From Microcebus murinus (Eukaryota > Chordata > Mammalia > Primates > Cheirogaleidae), in assembly GCF_040939455.1 (NCBI RefSeq), contig NC_134129.1, positions 21,280,001-21,344,000 on the forward strand: a stretch of DNA of 64,000 nt, written 5' to 3'. The notes under the pieces are model-generated. The model was not told the DNA's origin, did not search any database, and saw only the letters and a program-made list of their open reading frames with translations. Position 1 is the first letter of the stretch, and each line of letters opens with the position of its first letter. The translations under genes were made by a program, and so were the position numbers. Shown one piece after another: positions 49,171 through 62,880 of this stretch.

Positions 49171-50338
49171 GAGCCGCAGGGACTGTCCGGCCCTCGCCTG
49201 TGGCCCGTGGCATCATCCGGCCGGCCCCATCCGGGCGGCCCCATCCGGGCGCTGCGAGGTCGGGGCCGCCGCTCTTCTGGGGCGACACCTGTGTTCTGGG
49301 CGGCCGAGGAGAACCTGCCGGCGAGGCGAGCCGTGGCGGTGGCACCCGCTGGCGTGCTCATCCCCACGTCCCGGGCTCCACGTTCCAACCCTGTTCGGTC
49401 CCCTAAACTGACGGCCGGGGAGGAGCGAGGCACACGGGCCCGCGGCTGTCACCCACCTGCCGCTCTCTGGAAGATGGGACTTCCTCACAGATCGAGGCGA
49501 TGGCTTTGGAAGCGAGGACTGAGACATCTCCCTCTGGTTTCTCCCTGCCCGTGGGCAACGCCCCGGTGTGCAGGCCCCGCTGGCACCGCGAGGGCTCTCT
49601 TTCATCTGGTGAACCAGCCTACATCCACGACGTCGCTGCCGGGGCACACAGAGCCCAACACTGACGGTGCAATAATTTATGGGTATGGTTCCTGCCTCGA
49701 AAGGCGAGGGACACAGATGTTTCAGGGTTACAGTACATTATTGCCAGACTAGCGCCCCTGCATCAGAAACAAGCCGTAAGCTCAGAGACTTGAGCTCACG
49801 CGCCGGGACGCTCAGTTTCCGGGCTCGTCTAAACCTACGCTCCTGTCTCGGAGGACCGCGTGTCTCGGATTGGCATGTCTCGCACTTTCTGCAGCTCAAT
49901 TCTGTAAACAAAGCGTTTGATCCCCAGAAGCTCTAAGACGGAAAACAGGCTGCCCGCATCACTCAGCTAATTCTCAAAGAAAAGAGCAACACGCTTGGAG
50001 CCGTAAGCCCGTCTCGCTGTGCGGCAGCCTTGCTGAACTGTTCTCGGGGGTCGATCCGATCCAGCATTCCTCCGTATGTGCTGTGCAAATGCAAAAACGG
50101 ACGGACGATGGCAAGAAGGAAAAAAAAAAAAGGAAGAAAAAACAACCCAGGAAAAAAACACAGAACGCTGTGCCACAAAAGAACAGGCACCGCCTTTGAG
50201 ATTAGGCTTTCTGCAATTAGCTGAATGCTGAGAAGCCCCCCTGAGCTTGGGGTTCTGTTAAGCGATGGCCGGCGGGGGGTTGGGGGGCACCATCAGGAAA
50301 GAAGACGTGGTGAGTGAACCCGGAGGCTCGAAGCCCGG

Positions 50339-50364
50339 TCACAAGGTTGTGGGCTGACCAGCAC
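50339..50364 (-). CDS. LIMCH1: LIMCH1 last coding exon
   Basis: Only 26 nt: it completes a Ser codon split with the previous exon, then encodes AGQPTTL and TGA. The acceptor is TCGCTCGCAG. The tail residues match the LIMCH1 C-terminus as I know it, and the splice phase fits the donor at 57015 exactly. Coding exons this small are missed by gene finders that rely on open frames. LIMCH1 is a calponin-homology and LIM-domain protein that activates non-muscle myosin II on stress fibres. Confidence 0.9.
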
Positions 50365-50828
50365 CTGCGAGCGAAGGCACAGAGCAACATCTGGTTAGTC
50401 GGCACATCTTGCTCTAGACGTTTGAAAAACCTCCCCAATTACCAGTCACCTTTACCAAAGCCTTTTCCTCCTGGAGGGAGGAGAAAAGGTGTCCCCCCCA
50501 GCTGCTCAAGTGTGGTCCAACGGCAAGCAGGACTGTTGACGTCACCCGGAGGTTGCCAGCAACGCAGACCACCGGACACCCCCGCCCCAGCCCCGCCTAA
50601 CAGGTGCCGGGTGAGTCTGGTCTGCAGCAGAGCTCGGGCAGAGGCTCTGGGACTCCCCAAACCAAACCATTTCCATCCATTTTCTCCTTTGCCCCCTCGG
50701 GTAATAAATAAGCAAGAAAATCGCCTCTTTTCTCTCTGTTTGTTTAAGCTTTGATTTCTCTGAGAATATAAATACATCGTAACTGGGGGGATTTGGCATA
50801 AGATCTAGAGATAGGATGACTACATTTA

Positions 50829-51277
50829 CCGTGTTTCCCCGAAAATAAGGCAGGGTCTTCTATTCATTTTTCCTCAAGAAGAGACCCTAGGGCTTATTTT
50901 CGGGGAATGTGTTATTTCCTTTAAGTACGGTACGACCATCTCCATTGATTCAGATAGAGTGAAGTCGTCTTCTTCTGGAACATCATCCTCACTCTCCAAA
51001 CCCTGAATCCCATCCTGAATGTCTTGCGACTCTGTTTCCTTTAGAGCCACTGGCCCCGATCTCTCCTGTGGAGCACTAGAGCTCTCACGGGGCGGATGAG
51101 AAGGGCTGCTCGTGTTCTTTCCCGCTCCGCGACGACACGCATGGGTTGTGCAGATGCGCTGCGCAGCCACGCCCACCACTAGGGCTGATTTTCGGGGTAG
51201 GGCTTCTATTGCGCACGTGCTCAGAAATCCTGCTGGGGCTTAATTCATGGGGAGGTCTTATTTTCGGGGAAACACGG
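50829..51277 (-). mobile_element. TA-flanked DNA transposon, copy F
   Basis: Both ends intact (CCGTGTTTCCCC/GGGGAAACACGG) with TA on both sides. It has one 31-bp unit and a remnant ORF at 50874-51179 on the - strand. Confidence 0.88.
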
Positions 51278-52339
51278 TAGCAAGTTACAGACACAGAACA
51301 CCCACTACAATTTAATTCCAGACACACAACACGTAACCTTTCAGTGTAAGTCTGTTCCAGGTGATATCTGGGACACAAACACACACTAAAAAAAAAAAAT
51401 GTGTTGTTTATCTGAAATTCAAGTTTAACTAGGCAAAAAAAAAAAAAATTTTTTTTTTTCGCTGAGTGTCTCGCATTTTATCTGGCAACCCCGTCTGGAA
51501 AGGACTGTTTGGGTTCCGGATTTCCTTCGCCAGTCTCTCCTTCACTTTAGGTGCTGGACCTGAGACGAGGCAGTCGGAACATTTGAAAAGGCCCGGGGAG
51601 TTCGCGTTCAGCGCGTTTCGGGAGGAGGGTGACGGGGCAGACGCCAGTGACGCCAGTCACCCAGCGCCCAGGCACACACGGCACACGCCAAACCCGAGGC
51701 GGCGTGGCGAGTGGCAGGCGATTTGTCTGCACTTCCATTCCATTTACATACGGTCTCTAAACCCGTGCGCGTTGCTTTTAGGAACTGCATTTTAATACGC
51801 TGTTATGCTGGGGTTTTTTTTTTTTTCCCCCTCTGAGAGAAAAACTTCATTCAAATGCGACTAGTTGCTTGGAGAAAATAAGATTATATGTTCGGCTTTT
51901 ACTATTCCACAAAACGAAATCATTTTGTCTCGCTCAGAAGGCCCATGATGTAAACCGCCCTTCACGTCTGTCTGTCTGTCTGTCTCCCCTCTTTTCAACT
52001 CACATCAAAGTCAGATTTTTAAAAAAAAAGGAAAGAAAGAAAAATGGATTTTAACCATTTCTTCCCATTCTGGCTCTTTTTATTGCACCTGGCATATATT
52101 CGAACAATCCAAGTATATTTATACTTCTCAAGACGAACTGTAATCTCCTCTACCAACTTATTCCTAAGGTATACTTATCTCTTAGGACAGCAGGAAAGAA
52201 ATGAACAGACTCCCAGACGTGCTGGTCATTCGTTCTGTCACCTGTTAATTAACACTAGCCTAAAATGATATTTAGGTTATCTGAAGAAATAAACATGAGA
52301 GAAGGGCTAGGAAAATTTCGGGAAAAATAATTGGAGAGA

Positions 52340-53560
52340 AGGTGGCTATTATTACCTAATATTAAAACATACGATGAAGCTATAATAATTAAAACCATTC
52401 AGTAATGGAAAATAAATAGCCTAATAAAACATAATAAAATATCTAGATATAGACCTAAATATATATGGGGGAATTTAGATTATGAGAAAGCTGGCATTTT
52501 AAATTAGTGAGAAAAAAGGGATTATTCACTAAGTGATAGTCACACAATTGGCTAATTGGAAAAAAAAAAAAGGCTGGAAATCAACCTCATTTTTTTACCT
52601 CAAAATATATTCTTGATTATCACATATTTACATGTGAAAGAGAAGACAATAAATAATTCTAGGAGAAATCCCAGCTCAATTTATTTATACCCTTGAAATA
52701 GTGAGGTTTTTTTTTTTAAAAGAAATCTAGAATCCAAAAAGGAAATATATATATATATATATATATATTTAATTACCTAAGATGAAAACCTTTTGTATGA
52801 AAATAAATCACAAAGTGGGAGGACCAATGACTGCAACATGCAGCAAATACGACAGAGGGTAGATTTCTTTAACTTGCAAAGAATTCGCACAAATCAGGTG
52901 CCAATAAAAGAATGGGCAACGGCTACACACGCTCTTTATAGAAAAAGAAACAGAGATGGTGAGTAAACGTTTGGAAAGATATTCAAACTGGTAACTAAAG
53001 AAACACAGATCAAAGCAAGGAGGCTTTCCCCCCCACCTAGCAGGAGCGGAAATTTCTAGCGCTGGATGACAGCCATAGCTGAGGCTGGCTTGGAGGAGGA
53101 AGGGGCGTTTCGTACGTTTTGCGGGGGGAGTGCACGTTTCTGAACGACGGTTAGGCAGGGCGTCCTAAGATTTTAAAAGTGCACGCTTTTTAACTCGGCT
53201 GTGCTGCTGCTCGGAATCTACCCTATGGAGAGGCTTTCGAATGCTCCTTGGAGCACTTAAGAAATAATATTAAAAAAAAAAAACTGGAAACAACCAAAGT
53301 GTCCATTCACAGAGCACTAGTTTTAAACTATGGTTAAGTCCACACAACGGGACTGTCTGCAGCTACTGAAAAGCGGTTAAAACGAACGAGGAAAAAGAAC
53401 ACATTACGTGGAAAAGTTGCCGAGGTATGTCATTAGGTTAAAAATGATAGCAACAAAAACTAAGTACACAACACTGTGACTCTATGATCAGCACCTTCGT
53501 GAAATAAACACCGACACACACCCATCTAGATACACCATACACGCGTGTCTCTGTGTGTGC
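52340..53560 (+). mobile_element. Ancient L1 fragment
   Basis: Diverged L1: CACAAATCAGGTGCCAATAA, AAGAATGGGCAACGGCTACA and GGAAACAACCAAAGTGTCCA follow the order of the L1 ORF2 3' part. Many stops. Includes a TA microsatellite near 52748-52768. Confidence 0.7.
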
Positions 53561-54821
53561 AAGCGGGTGTACACATACACACACATATCTTCTGCTCCGC
53601 CCCCCAAGAGATTATTAGTAAGTGATTAGGGTGGTTGACGCTGAGATTTTCACTTTCAATTTGGCATCTTTCTGAACAACTCAATTTTTCTAACCTCGTG
53701 CTGTGTATGACTTTTATTTTATTACTTAGTCTTTGATTGTCTAATAGAGGTCTCTAAGCAGAAACATAATGGGCCTTTTTTGCTTTCTTCTTGGTATTTC
53801 TTAGTATTCTAAAAAAAACTTAGTAAAATATCGCATTTAAAATATAAAATAAACGAAGAAAAAAAATCCTATCTGTAGCCTACGTCCAAACCACTTTCTT
53901 ATTTTTCATCGTCATAGGCACCCCATGGTTCTTGTCTTTACATCTGAGATGAAAAAGCAGGCAGTGCCCTTTATATTTGTGTACATAGGAGAACAATTCC
54001 TGGCCTACAGCCTAAAAGCTAATTTCCAAAAGAAATGACAATGAATCACCCATTTCTCAATTAAAAAAAAAAATCTGGATGAAAACAGGTCACCGTCACC
54101 CTGAGGTGGGTTCGAGTTTGCTCACTGTTGGCATTCCCCAGGTTATTAAAATCGGGGGAGAATTTCAGATGCCCAGCACCGTCCAAATCTGTCTCCACGG
54201 TCCTGCAACCCAGCACTGCCCCCTGCTGGTTCCGTGGGCCACGTTCAGCGGGTCTTTGAGGCAGAGGAAAAAGTGTGATTTATGGAAGATGATAGGAAAA
54301 ATCACTCTGAAATCTAGCAGAAAAGGGTTTAGCTTTCCTTTCTAGTGCATGAAAAACAAAACAAAAAACAAAGAACCGGTTTAAAGAAGACACATATAAT
54401 TATATATGTGTATATATATTTGTATGTGTGTATGTGTTTGATATATGACATACTTATTTATGCCACATTTTAATATATATTAAAAACATGGCACGAAAAC
54501 TACCACCTATGACACGTGCTCTAAACAGCTTGATGGCAGAGCCCTAAGTTCGAACTGTTTTGACCTCAAGTCAAGCATCTATCACGGCTCTAAGCCACCT
54601 GGGTCTGATTTGATTTTTATGTCCCATCGTTTTATGAATACGCATGTATTTATCTGAGTTGACTAAGTCTACAGCTACCAAACAGATCCATTTAAATCCG
54701 TAACGTCCTCAGTCTTGCAGGTCTGGGACCCACGTGAGAAGGCTGGAAAAATGATACCTCCCTTACTCTGAGAAACCAAAAAAAAACATGCTTGAATTTC
54801 AAACTCTGTATCTTCAGTCCA

Positions 54822-54826
54822 GTATA

Positions 54827-54866
<40 letters not shown>

Positions 54867-54871
54867 TTTTG
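54822..54871. repeat. (TA)n followed by poly-T
   Basis: About 14 TA dinucleotides, then a T-run of about 22 bases, in the LIMCH1 intron. Confidence 0.95.
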
Positions 54872-55244
54872 GTAAGAGTTTCTGACTGATGATTTGCACC
54901 AAAGGGCCTTCTGTCCGGGTCACCCAGCAGCAGGACGGTGCTCGGCTGGGATGGAGACCCAGGGAACAGCTGCCGTTCGCAGACTTGCCGAGCTCGGTGA
55001 GGCAACAGCGCCCCTTAGTGCCACTCAGCACCCGCAACCAGCACGAACTTCTGCGTCAGGAGCCCGGGTGTGAGAGCAGAGGGCAGGGGCTCAGGTGACC
55101 TCCAGGGCAGCGAATAACTGCTAAGGCCTCATTATTGCTCAGGTGTGGTGGGGGTGGGAGTGGGCGAAAGATTCACAGAGAGGTAGAGCCCATCGTTTTT
55201 ATCTCTCAAGAGACTCTCAGCCAGGTTAGGAACACGACCATGTA

Positions 55245-56095
55245 CTGTTTCTCCCCAAAGATCAGACCTCCCCATAAAATAAGCCCCAGCAGGATTTCTA
55301 AGCATGTGTGCCATAGAAGCCCTACCCCAAAAATCAGCCCTAGTGATGGGCGTGGCCATGAAAATCAGCCCTAGTGATGGGCGTGGCCATGAAAATCAGC
55401 CCTAGTGATGGGCGTGGCTATGAAAATCAGCCCTAGTGATGGGCGTGGCTATGAAAATCAGTCCTAGTGATGGGCGTGGCCATGAAAATCAGCCCTAGTG
55501 GTGGGCGTGGCTATGAAAATCAGCCCTAGTGATGGGCGTGGCCATGAAAATCAGCCCTAGTGGTGGGCGTGGCTATGAAAATCAGCCCTAGTGACGGGCG
55601 TGGCCATGAAAATCAGCCCTAGTGGTGGGCGTGGCTATGAAAATCAGCCCTAGTGATGGGCGTGGCTATGAAAATCAGTCCTAGTGATGGGCGTGGCCAT
55701 GAAAATCAGCCCTAGTGATGGGCGTGGCTATGAAAATCAGCCCTAGTGACGGGCGTGGCTGCACAGCGCATCTGCACAACCCATGCGTGTCGTCGCGGAG
55801 CGGGAAAGAACACGAGCAGCCCTTCTCATCCGCCCCGTGAGAGCTCTAGTGCTCCACAGGAGAGATCGGGGCCAGTGGTTCTAAAGGAAACAGAGTCACA
55901 AGACATTCAGGATGGGATTCGGGGTCTGGAGAGTGAGGATGATGTTCCAGAAGAAGACGACTTCACTCTATTTGAATCAGTGGAGATGGTTGTACCGTAC
56001 TCAAAAAAAATAACACGTCCCCTGAAAATAAGCCCTGGGGTGTCTTCTTGAGGAAACATAAACAGAAGACCTGTTTTGCTTTCGGGGAAACAGGG
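55245..56095 (+). mobile_element. TA-flanked DNA transposon, copy G, with about 14-unit array
   Basis: Same family. The left end has decayed to CTGTTTCTCCCC and the right to GGGGAAACAGGG. Array 55336-55758 and remnant ORF 55746-56051. Confidence 0.86.
55336..55758 (+). repeat. 31-bp minisatellite, about 14 units
   Basis: Nearly all units carry CTAG rather than the CTGG common in copy C, so this array expanded independently or from a different starting unit. Confidence 0.92.
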
Positions 56096-56366
56096 TGCTG
56101 ACTTGGAGGAGCTGGTGAGCAGGGAGAGCCACTCTCCACGTTAACCTCCCCCGTGACGCAGGTCTTCTGCACACGGATTCGCCTCCACGAATGGGCGGCG
56201 TCTCTCGGCCTTCCGCCCTCTCCTGCTTCACCAACACCTCTGCAGTGGGCTCAGGTAACGTCTTGAGCCTGGTCTGGGGTTTTACCTGCTGTTGTGCCAG
56301 TGCACGTCTGCATAGAAAGACTTTGTCCACACCGTAGTGGTTACTTCCAATAAATAATAAGTGATA

Positions 56367-56843
56367 CCGTGTTTCCCCGAAAACAAGACAGGGTCTTATA
56401 TTGATTTTTCCTCAAGAAGACACCCTAAGGCTTATTTTCAGGGCATGTGTTATTTTTTTTTAAGTACGGTACAACCATCTCCATTTATTCAGAGTGAAGT
56501 CGTCTTCTTCTGGAACATCATCCTCACTCTCCAGACCCCGAATCCCATCCTGAATGTCTTGCGACTCTATTTCCTTTAGAACCACCGGCCCAGATCTCTC
56601 CTGTGGAGCACTAGAGCTGTCACGGGGCGGATGAGAAGGGCTGCTTGTGTTCTTTCCCGCTCCGTGACGACACGCATGGGTCGTGCAGATGCGCTGCGCA
56701 GCCACGCCCGTCACTAGGGCTGATTTTCATAGCCACGCCCATCACTAGGGCTGATTTTCGGGGTAGGACTTCTATTGCGCACATGCTCAGAAATCCTGCT
56801 GGGGCTTATTGTATGGGCAGGTCTTATTTTCGGGGAAACACGG
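56367..56843 (-). mobile_element. TA-flanked DNA transposon, copy H
   Basis: Both ends intact, flanked by TA. It has two 31-bp units and a remnant ORF (56460-56714) whose end is shortened by a small deletion. Confidence 0.87.
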
Positions 56844-57014
56844 TAAATCAAGGGGTGTTTCATTGTCATTTCTTCCACCCAGATGTTAAGAGAACTTTCT
56901 CTCCGCGTAGGAGGGTCCAGCGACAGGGGAAGGCGCTTGAGTCACGAGGCCGGGCCCTCCCATAGGCCTGTGACCCCACGGCTCCGCGTCCTCTCGAGAC
57001 GCCCCGGTACTCAC

Positions 57015-57117
57015 TGCGGGACCGCAGGTAGCAGTCGTTGCAGTTCAGGAGGCCGCTGCGGATCCTGACGTCCGTCCCGCTGGCCGCGTCCCCCAGCTGC
57101 CCTCTGCAGACCCCACA
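57015..57117 (-). CDS. LIMCH1: LIMCH1 LIM-domain exon, second zinc finger
   Basis: A 103-nt exon from acceptor CCCCTGCAG to donor CGCA|GTGAGT. It encodes [20 protein letters not shown] and [10 protein letters not shown], the second half of a LIM domain: Cys-x2-Cys, 21 residues, then Cys-x2-Cys, which binds the second zinc ion. It starts in phase 0 after the previous exon and leaves one base of a Ser codon for the last exon. The frame is intact. Confidence 0.93.
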
Positions 57118-57238
57118 CTGCAGGGGAAGAGCAGACGTTCCAAGGTGAGTCGGGAAGCACTTCTCGATACCGGGCAGTCCCTGTTCACGTGACCGACACA
57201 GCCATCGTCTCTGCAATCTCGCACTTGCTGAGCGTCTA

Positions 57239-57639
57239 CCGTGTTTCCCCGAAAATAAGACCCGCCCATAACACGAGCCCCAGCAGGATGTCTAAGCATG
57301 TGCGGCAATAGAAGCCCCACCCCGAAAATCAGCCCTAGTGACAGGCGTGGCTGCGCAGCGCATCTGCACAACCCATGTGTGTCGTCGCAGAGCAGGAAAG
57401 AACACGAGCAGCCCTTCTCATCTGCCCCGTCGTGACAGCTGCTGTCCCAGAGGTGACCGGAAAGGTGCGGGCAGCCCCATCAACAAGCTCGGCTCCCCCT
57501 GTCAGGTCCCGGCCATCCTGTGCGTGCTGCAAGCTGAGGCTTTGAGGGGCAAATAACACATCCCCTGAAAATGAGCCCTAGGGTGTCTTCTGGAGGAAAA
57601 ATAAATAGAAGACCCCGTCTTGTTTCCGGGGAAACGCGG
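57239..57639 (+). mobile_element. TA-flanked DNA transposon, copy I (internal deletion)
   Basis: Ends CCGTGTTTCCCC and GGGGAAACGCGG. One 31-bp unit. The remnant ORF diverges into unrelated sequence after CTCATCTGCCCCGTC, so its acidic tail is absent. Confidence 0.85.
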
Positions 57640-57897
57640 CAGTATGTGTTAGATGCTGCACCAGCGCCGACATGTGGTGAAAGGGGACCTGTTCTCAGCG
57701 CTCTGCCTTGGTCCCTGCCCTTCAGAGAAAAGGACACTGGTGCAGAGCGGTCAGCTGACTTGTTCAAAGGTCGTGACGCGGGTCAGCGGAATCAGGTTGA
57801 CTCCAAAAAGCCTATTGTCCTGACCGCTATAAAACACCGTTTCTTAAATCAAGATAGAAGAGCCATTTTAAACAAATTAAGCTCTACTGGCTTGTTT

Positions 57898-58232
57898 CTT
57901 TTTTTAGGGGGGGAGGGACAGAGTCTCACTCGGTTGCCCGGGCTAGAGTGAGTGCCGTGGCGTCAGCCTAGCTCACAGCAACCTCAAACTCCTGGGCTCA
58001 AGCGATCCTCCTGCCTCAGCCTCCCAAGTAGCTGGGACTACAGCTACTACCGTGCCTGGCTAATTTTTTTAATATATATTTTTAGTTTTCCAGCTAATTT
58101 CTTTCTATTTTTTTAGTAGAGATGGTGTCTCGCTCTTGCCCAGGCTGGTCTCGAACTCCTGAGCTCAAACGATCCTCCCGCCTCGGCCTCCCAGAGTGCT
58201 GGGATTGCAGGCGTGAGCCACCGTGCCCGGCC
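57898..58232 (-). mobile_element. Alu SINE
   Basis: Full-length reverse Alu with a G-rich interruption in its tail. Confidence 0.93.
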
Positions 58233-58842
58233 CACATTTATATATTGTCTGTTAAGTCTTGGTTTCCAGCGACTTCTGGAATTATGAAATCAATCATTCG
58301 GGGACAACTTCACTGCCTTTATCTCAGCTTATGGGCAAAATGGGAATTATTTTAAGCTCCTGCAACTTAGTTTTGTAGCCAAAGAGGCTGCCAACAAGAA
58401 ACAGGGCTAAATTCCAGATTCAGGAAAGCGCCATCGGGGCTACACAGCGAAAGAAATTACTCTTTTTCAGAGAACGGGCTTGGCTTCAAAGATTATATAC
58501 TGATTTGAAGTGAGTCCATGAGTGGGAAAAAGAATGGCAGAACATACTGATGCAGTCCAGCTTACACATTTTATGATCAAGAAGGTATAACTCGCTGATT
58601 TATTAGCTCACTCACTTGTTGTCGGGATACTTGGAACTAGAGTCCAGGCTTTCTCATTTTCAGATTGTTCAGTGACTCATTCACCTGAAAACATTTATTG
58701 GCATTTGCAGTGCTGGGTGCAGAGGAAACGGTGGTGAGCAGGGCAGACTGGTCCCGGCCCACGGAGTTTACAGTTCATGAGAGGAGATGATAATTAAACA
58801 ATTCAGTCGTGAGTGATGAGGGCCACGAAAGGCTCCATAAGG

Positions 58843-59190
<348 letters not shown>

Positions 59191-59791
59191 AGGCTCTACA
59201 AGGTCTATAAGGGCCTCTCCCAGAAGCACCTGGCTTAGTCCGGGGTGCAGAGCAGCTTCTCAGGGGGAGTGAGACAGCTAACCTGGCGACATCACAGACA
59301 CACTCGTTCTGAGACTCACAACTTCGCATCTGGCCACAGCCGTTCATCTCACTGACGGAACACTTCCCACGAGGTGAAAGACTCAAGCCCTTCGCCATGA
59401 AGTCACGGGAGTCTAAGCAGCAGCAAAGACTGCCGAGCCCCAGATAGACCCAGGCGGCCGGACCTGGTCTGGCAGCGCCCTTGCCCCCAGTGTGCTCGCC
59501 CTCAGCTTCCCGCCAGGGCGCATGCTGCTCTTAGGGACAAAGCCGTTCTGCAGAAAGACAACCTGCGCAGGTCCGTTTTGCTTCTTCGGCCCGACATCCC
59601 GGGGGGCTGGTGGCTGGTGGGAGAGTTCCACGCTGAAGGGTGGAGCCCACCCGCGCAGCAGCGCAGACTGGAGCGGGGCAGCCTCTCGAGGAAGGGCGTG
59701 GGACCCCCAGGAGGCGTTCCTCAGCACGGGACCAGCCGGGACAGGCGCTGCAAACCGTGCTTAGCTTGGCGAGAAGAGCATGAGCACGTAC

Positions 59792-59900
59792 CCTAAAACA
59801 CTGGATGTGGAAGTAGAGATTGAGGGTCTCGATGATCATCGCAGCTCCTTTGCCCAGAGGAAGCCCGCACGAGGAGCACAGCTTCTTCCCGCTTATAGAC
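59792..59900 (-). CDS. LIMCH1: LIMCH1 LIM-domain exon, first zinc finger
   Basis: A 109-nt exon from acceptor ACCCAG to donor TTTAGG|GTACGT. It encodes [20 protein letters not shown] and [13 protein letters not shown]: Cys-x2-Cys, 19 residues, His-x2-Cys, the first zinc site of the LIM domain. Together with the next exon it makes one complete LIM domain, with the exon break between the two fingers. It takes two bases from the previous exon to form Arg and ends in phase 0. Confidence 0.94.
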
Positions 59901-60968
<1,068 letters not shown>

Positions 60969-61092
60969 CTCCGCCTTTCGCTGGGGGACTCGATCTGATG
61001 GTTAGCGCCTCTGCCCGGCGGGAGGGGTTTCGGCTTGGTCTCCTCCGTGACGGGAGCAGCCGGGCTCGCCACCTGCCGGCCCTGGGTCGGAT
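60969..61092 (-). CDS. LIMCH1: LIMCH1 exon before the LIM domain
   Basis: A 124-nt exon from acceptor CTCGGCCCAG to donor GGCGGAG|GTGAGT. It encodes a Pro/Lys-rich linker, VTEETKPKPLPPGRGANHQI then ESPSERR, which precedes the LIM domain in LIMCH1. The first codon (Asp) is split 1+2 with the preceding exon and the last (Arg) 2+1 with the next, so all phases agree. No domain is expected in this part. Confidence 0.9.
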
Positions 61093-62613
61093 CTGGGCCG
61101 AGGGAAACACACAGACTCAGTGCCCGGCAAGTCACCTTAGTCCCCGGCAAGTCACCTCTCTTGGAAGCGCCAAGGCCGGCCGAGGTCTCTAGGCCGCCTC
61201 GCCGTGAATTAGTTCCGGAAATGCCGGAGATGGGGCCCCAGACCCTTTTCTGCCTCACCGATTTCGGACGTAGCGACATGGTGACCACACGTTAAAATGC
61301 CGACTTCTATGCGTACAGAGAGCCGACGTGGGTGGATGCGATTACATCCTGGAACCTGATCTCTAAAACACGGCACACGGCCGCGGCGTTCCCACACCCG
61401 GGGGGGTCACACCGACCGCCACGTTTAGATCCTCGGGGCCCCGAGTGGCACTGAGCTTGCGGGAGAGCCCCGCGAGGGAACACCCACGGATCAGCGCCTG
61501 CGTATTACAATCAGCCCGTGCAAATACGCTCATGAGACAGCACACCAAAAACACAAGGCCAAATCCAATAACTCCGCCATGAAAACACGTCTATTTGCTC
61601 AGCCCTGTCTGCTTTGGCTGCGGACACATCCGCCGGGGCCGCCCTTCCGTCCTCTCAGCTCGGCCTCCGCTCTGTGTGATTCAATGTCTGACGCGTCAGT
61701 GATCTCCAGACGGTCCTGGAGGCCCTGGCAGGTCGAGTTCGGCCCTCTTGGCGAGGAACACGTTTGAGCTCAGTCGTGGGGAGCCTGGGGTGGGGAGGGG
61801 GTGCTGTGGATTCCGCCCTTCCACGAGCATTTTTATGGGGAGATGATGTCCAGCGGTGACACTGGAACATTTGAGGAAGTCTCAAAAGGCACTGCTTGCG
61901 AAGGTCAAAGGGTTTCTGGCCTTCAAAGGTAGAGTCGTCTTTTTTTTGCTTCAGTGCCGATACCTGCTCGGGTCTCATGGGTCTGCGTGGTCTGGGCATG
62001 CAGTTGAGGGAGTCTATTCACTACGCACCGTGTTTCCCCGAAATTAAGACAGGGTCTTATATTTACTTTTCCTCAAGAAGACACCCTAGGGCTTACTCTC
62101 AGGGGATGTGTTATTTTTTTTTTTAAGTACAGTATAACCATCTCCACTGATTCAAAAAAAGAGTGAAGTCGTCTTCTTCTGGAACATCATCATCACTCTC
62201 CAAACCCCGAATCCCATCCTGAATGTCTTGCGACTCTGTTTCCTTTAGAACCACTGGCCCCGATCTCTCCTGTGGAGCACTAGAGCTCTCACGGGGCAGA
62301 TGAGAAGGGCTGCTCGTGTTCTTTCCCGCTCCTCGACGACACGCATGGGTTGTACAGATGCGCTGCGCAGCCATGCCCGTCACTAGGGCTGATTTTCGGG
62401 GTAGGGCTTCCATTGCGCAAATGCTTAGACATCCTGCTGGGGCTTATTGTATGGGTGGGTCTTGTTTTCAGGGAAACACGGTACCTGGCACAAGCGAGGA
62501 GTCCGGTCCCCTAAGAGAACAGCCTGCAGTGAGCAGGGGTCAGGTCTGTCTGGATAACGTGGGGGGTCGTGACAACAGTGTAACCACGGAGTCCGGCCCT
62601 CTCCCGTCCTTAC
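61093..62613 (-). other. LIMCH1: LIMCH1 intron
   Basis: A 1.5-kb GT-AG intron. 61093-62027 is unique and fairly GC-rich; 62028-62481 is transposon copy J. Confidence 0.8.
62028..62481 (-). mobile_element. TA-flanked DNA transposon, copy J
   Basis: Both ends intact, one 31-bp unit, remnant ORF 62123-62413 on the - strand with a short A insertion near its end. Confidence 0.87.
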
Positions 62614-62735
62614 CCTGAGGGAGCTGTGGGTTGGGCCCGCGGCGGGGGGCCCCAGCCTCTGCGTCCAGCGGAGGCTCTGGCTGTATTCCTTCCGACACGG
62701 GGCTCTCAGAATGAGCCTCGGCCCCTCGAGTTAGG
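62614..62735 (-). CDS. LIMCH1: LIMCH1 upstream linker exon
   Basis: A 122-nt exon from acceptor TTATTTTAACAG to donor CCTCAGG|GTAAGG. It encodes an acidic, Pro-rich stretch ([20 protein letters not shown], then NPQLPQ). The product alone is not diagnostic. The call rests on good splice sites on both sides, an open frame across the exon, and a phase-1 end that joins the next exon to form Asp. The preceding exon, which must end in phase 2, is not seen before the window edge. Confidence 0.75.
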
Positions 62736-62880
62736 CTGTTAAAATAAAGAAATATATTTCAGAACAGAGACAAAAGCAACTGAAGCGAACTTACTGGTCC
62801 TATCCCTTAGGGCATAGAAGTACCAATCACGACATAAACAAAGGGACGGGACTAACGAGATGCTTATTTATTCTTCGCAA

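Larger units (their letters stand above)
45945..50338 (-). other. LIMCH1: Probable LIMCH1 3' UTR
   Basis: Runs from the LIMCH1 stop to a cluster of minus-strand polyadenylation signals; the most distal AATAAA lies at 45958-45963, beside the L1 end. It lacks Alu and L1 insertions, unlike both flanks, and 45950-47050 is AT-rich unique DNA of UTR character. Without the VNTR its length is close to the 2.5-3 kb I recall for human LIMCH1. More proximal AATAAA signals at about 46316 and 46736 could give shorter forms. The extent is inferred. Confidence 0.6.
50365..57014 (-). other. LIMCH1: LIMCH1 last intron
   Basis: A 6.65-kb GT-AG intron. It holds DNA transposon copies F, G and H, an old L1, an AT/T microsatellite and unique stretches (50365-50828, 51278-52339, 53561-54821, 54870-55244, 56096-56366, 56844-57014) in which no further exon is recognised. 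Confidence 0.8.

Noticed and set aside
47499..49433. Open frames of 644 and 591 codons (-) and 478 codons (+) over the 72-bp repeat, which could look like a proline-rich repeat protein.
   Set aside because: They follow from a stop-free unit whose length is divisible by three; frames are open on both strands, and there is no independent start context, domain or splice evidence.
62740..62880. A CCA|GTAAGT donor near 62791 as the preceding LIMCH1 exon.
   Set aside because: The sequence before it is too short before an acceptor-like site, and no LIMCH1-like peptide was recognised.
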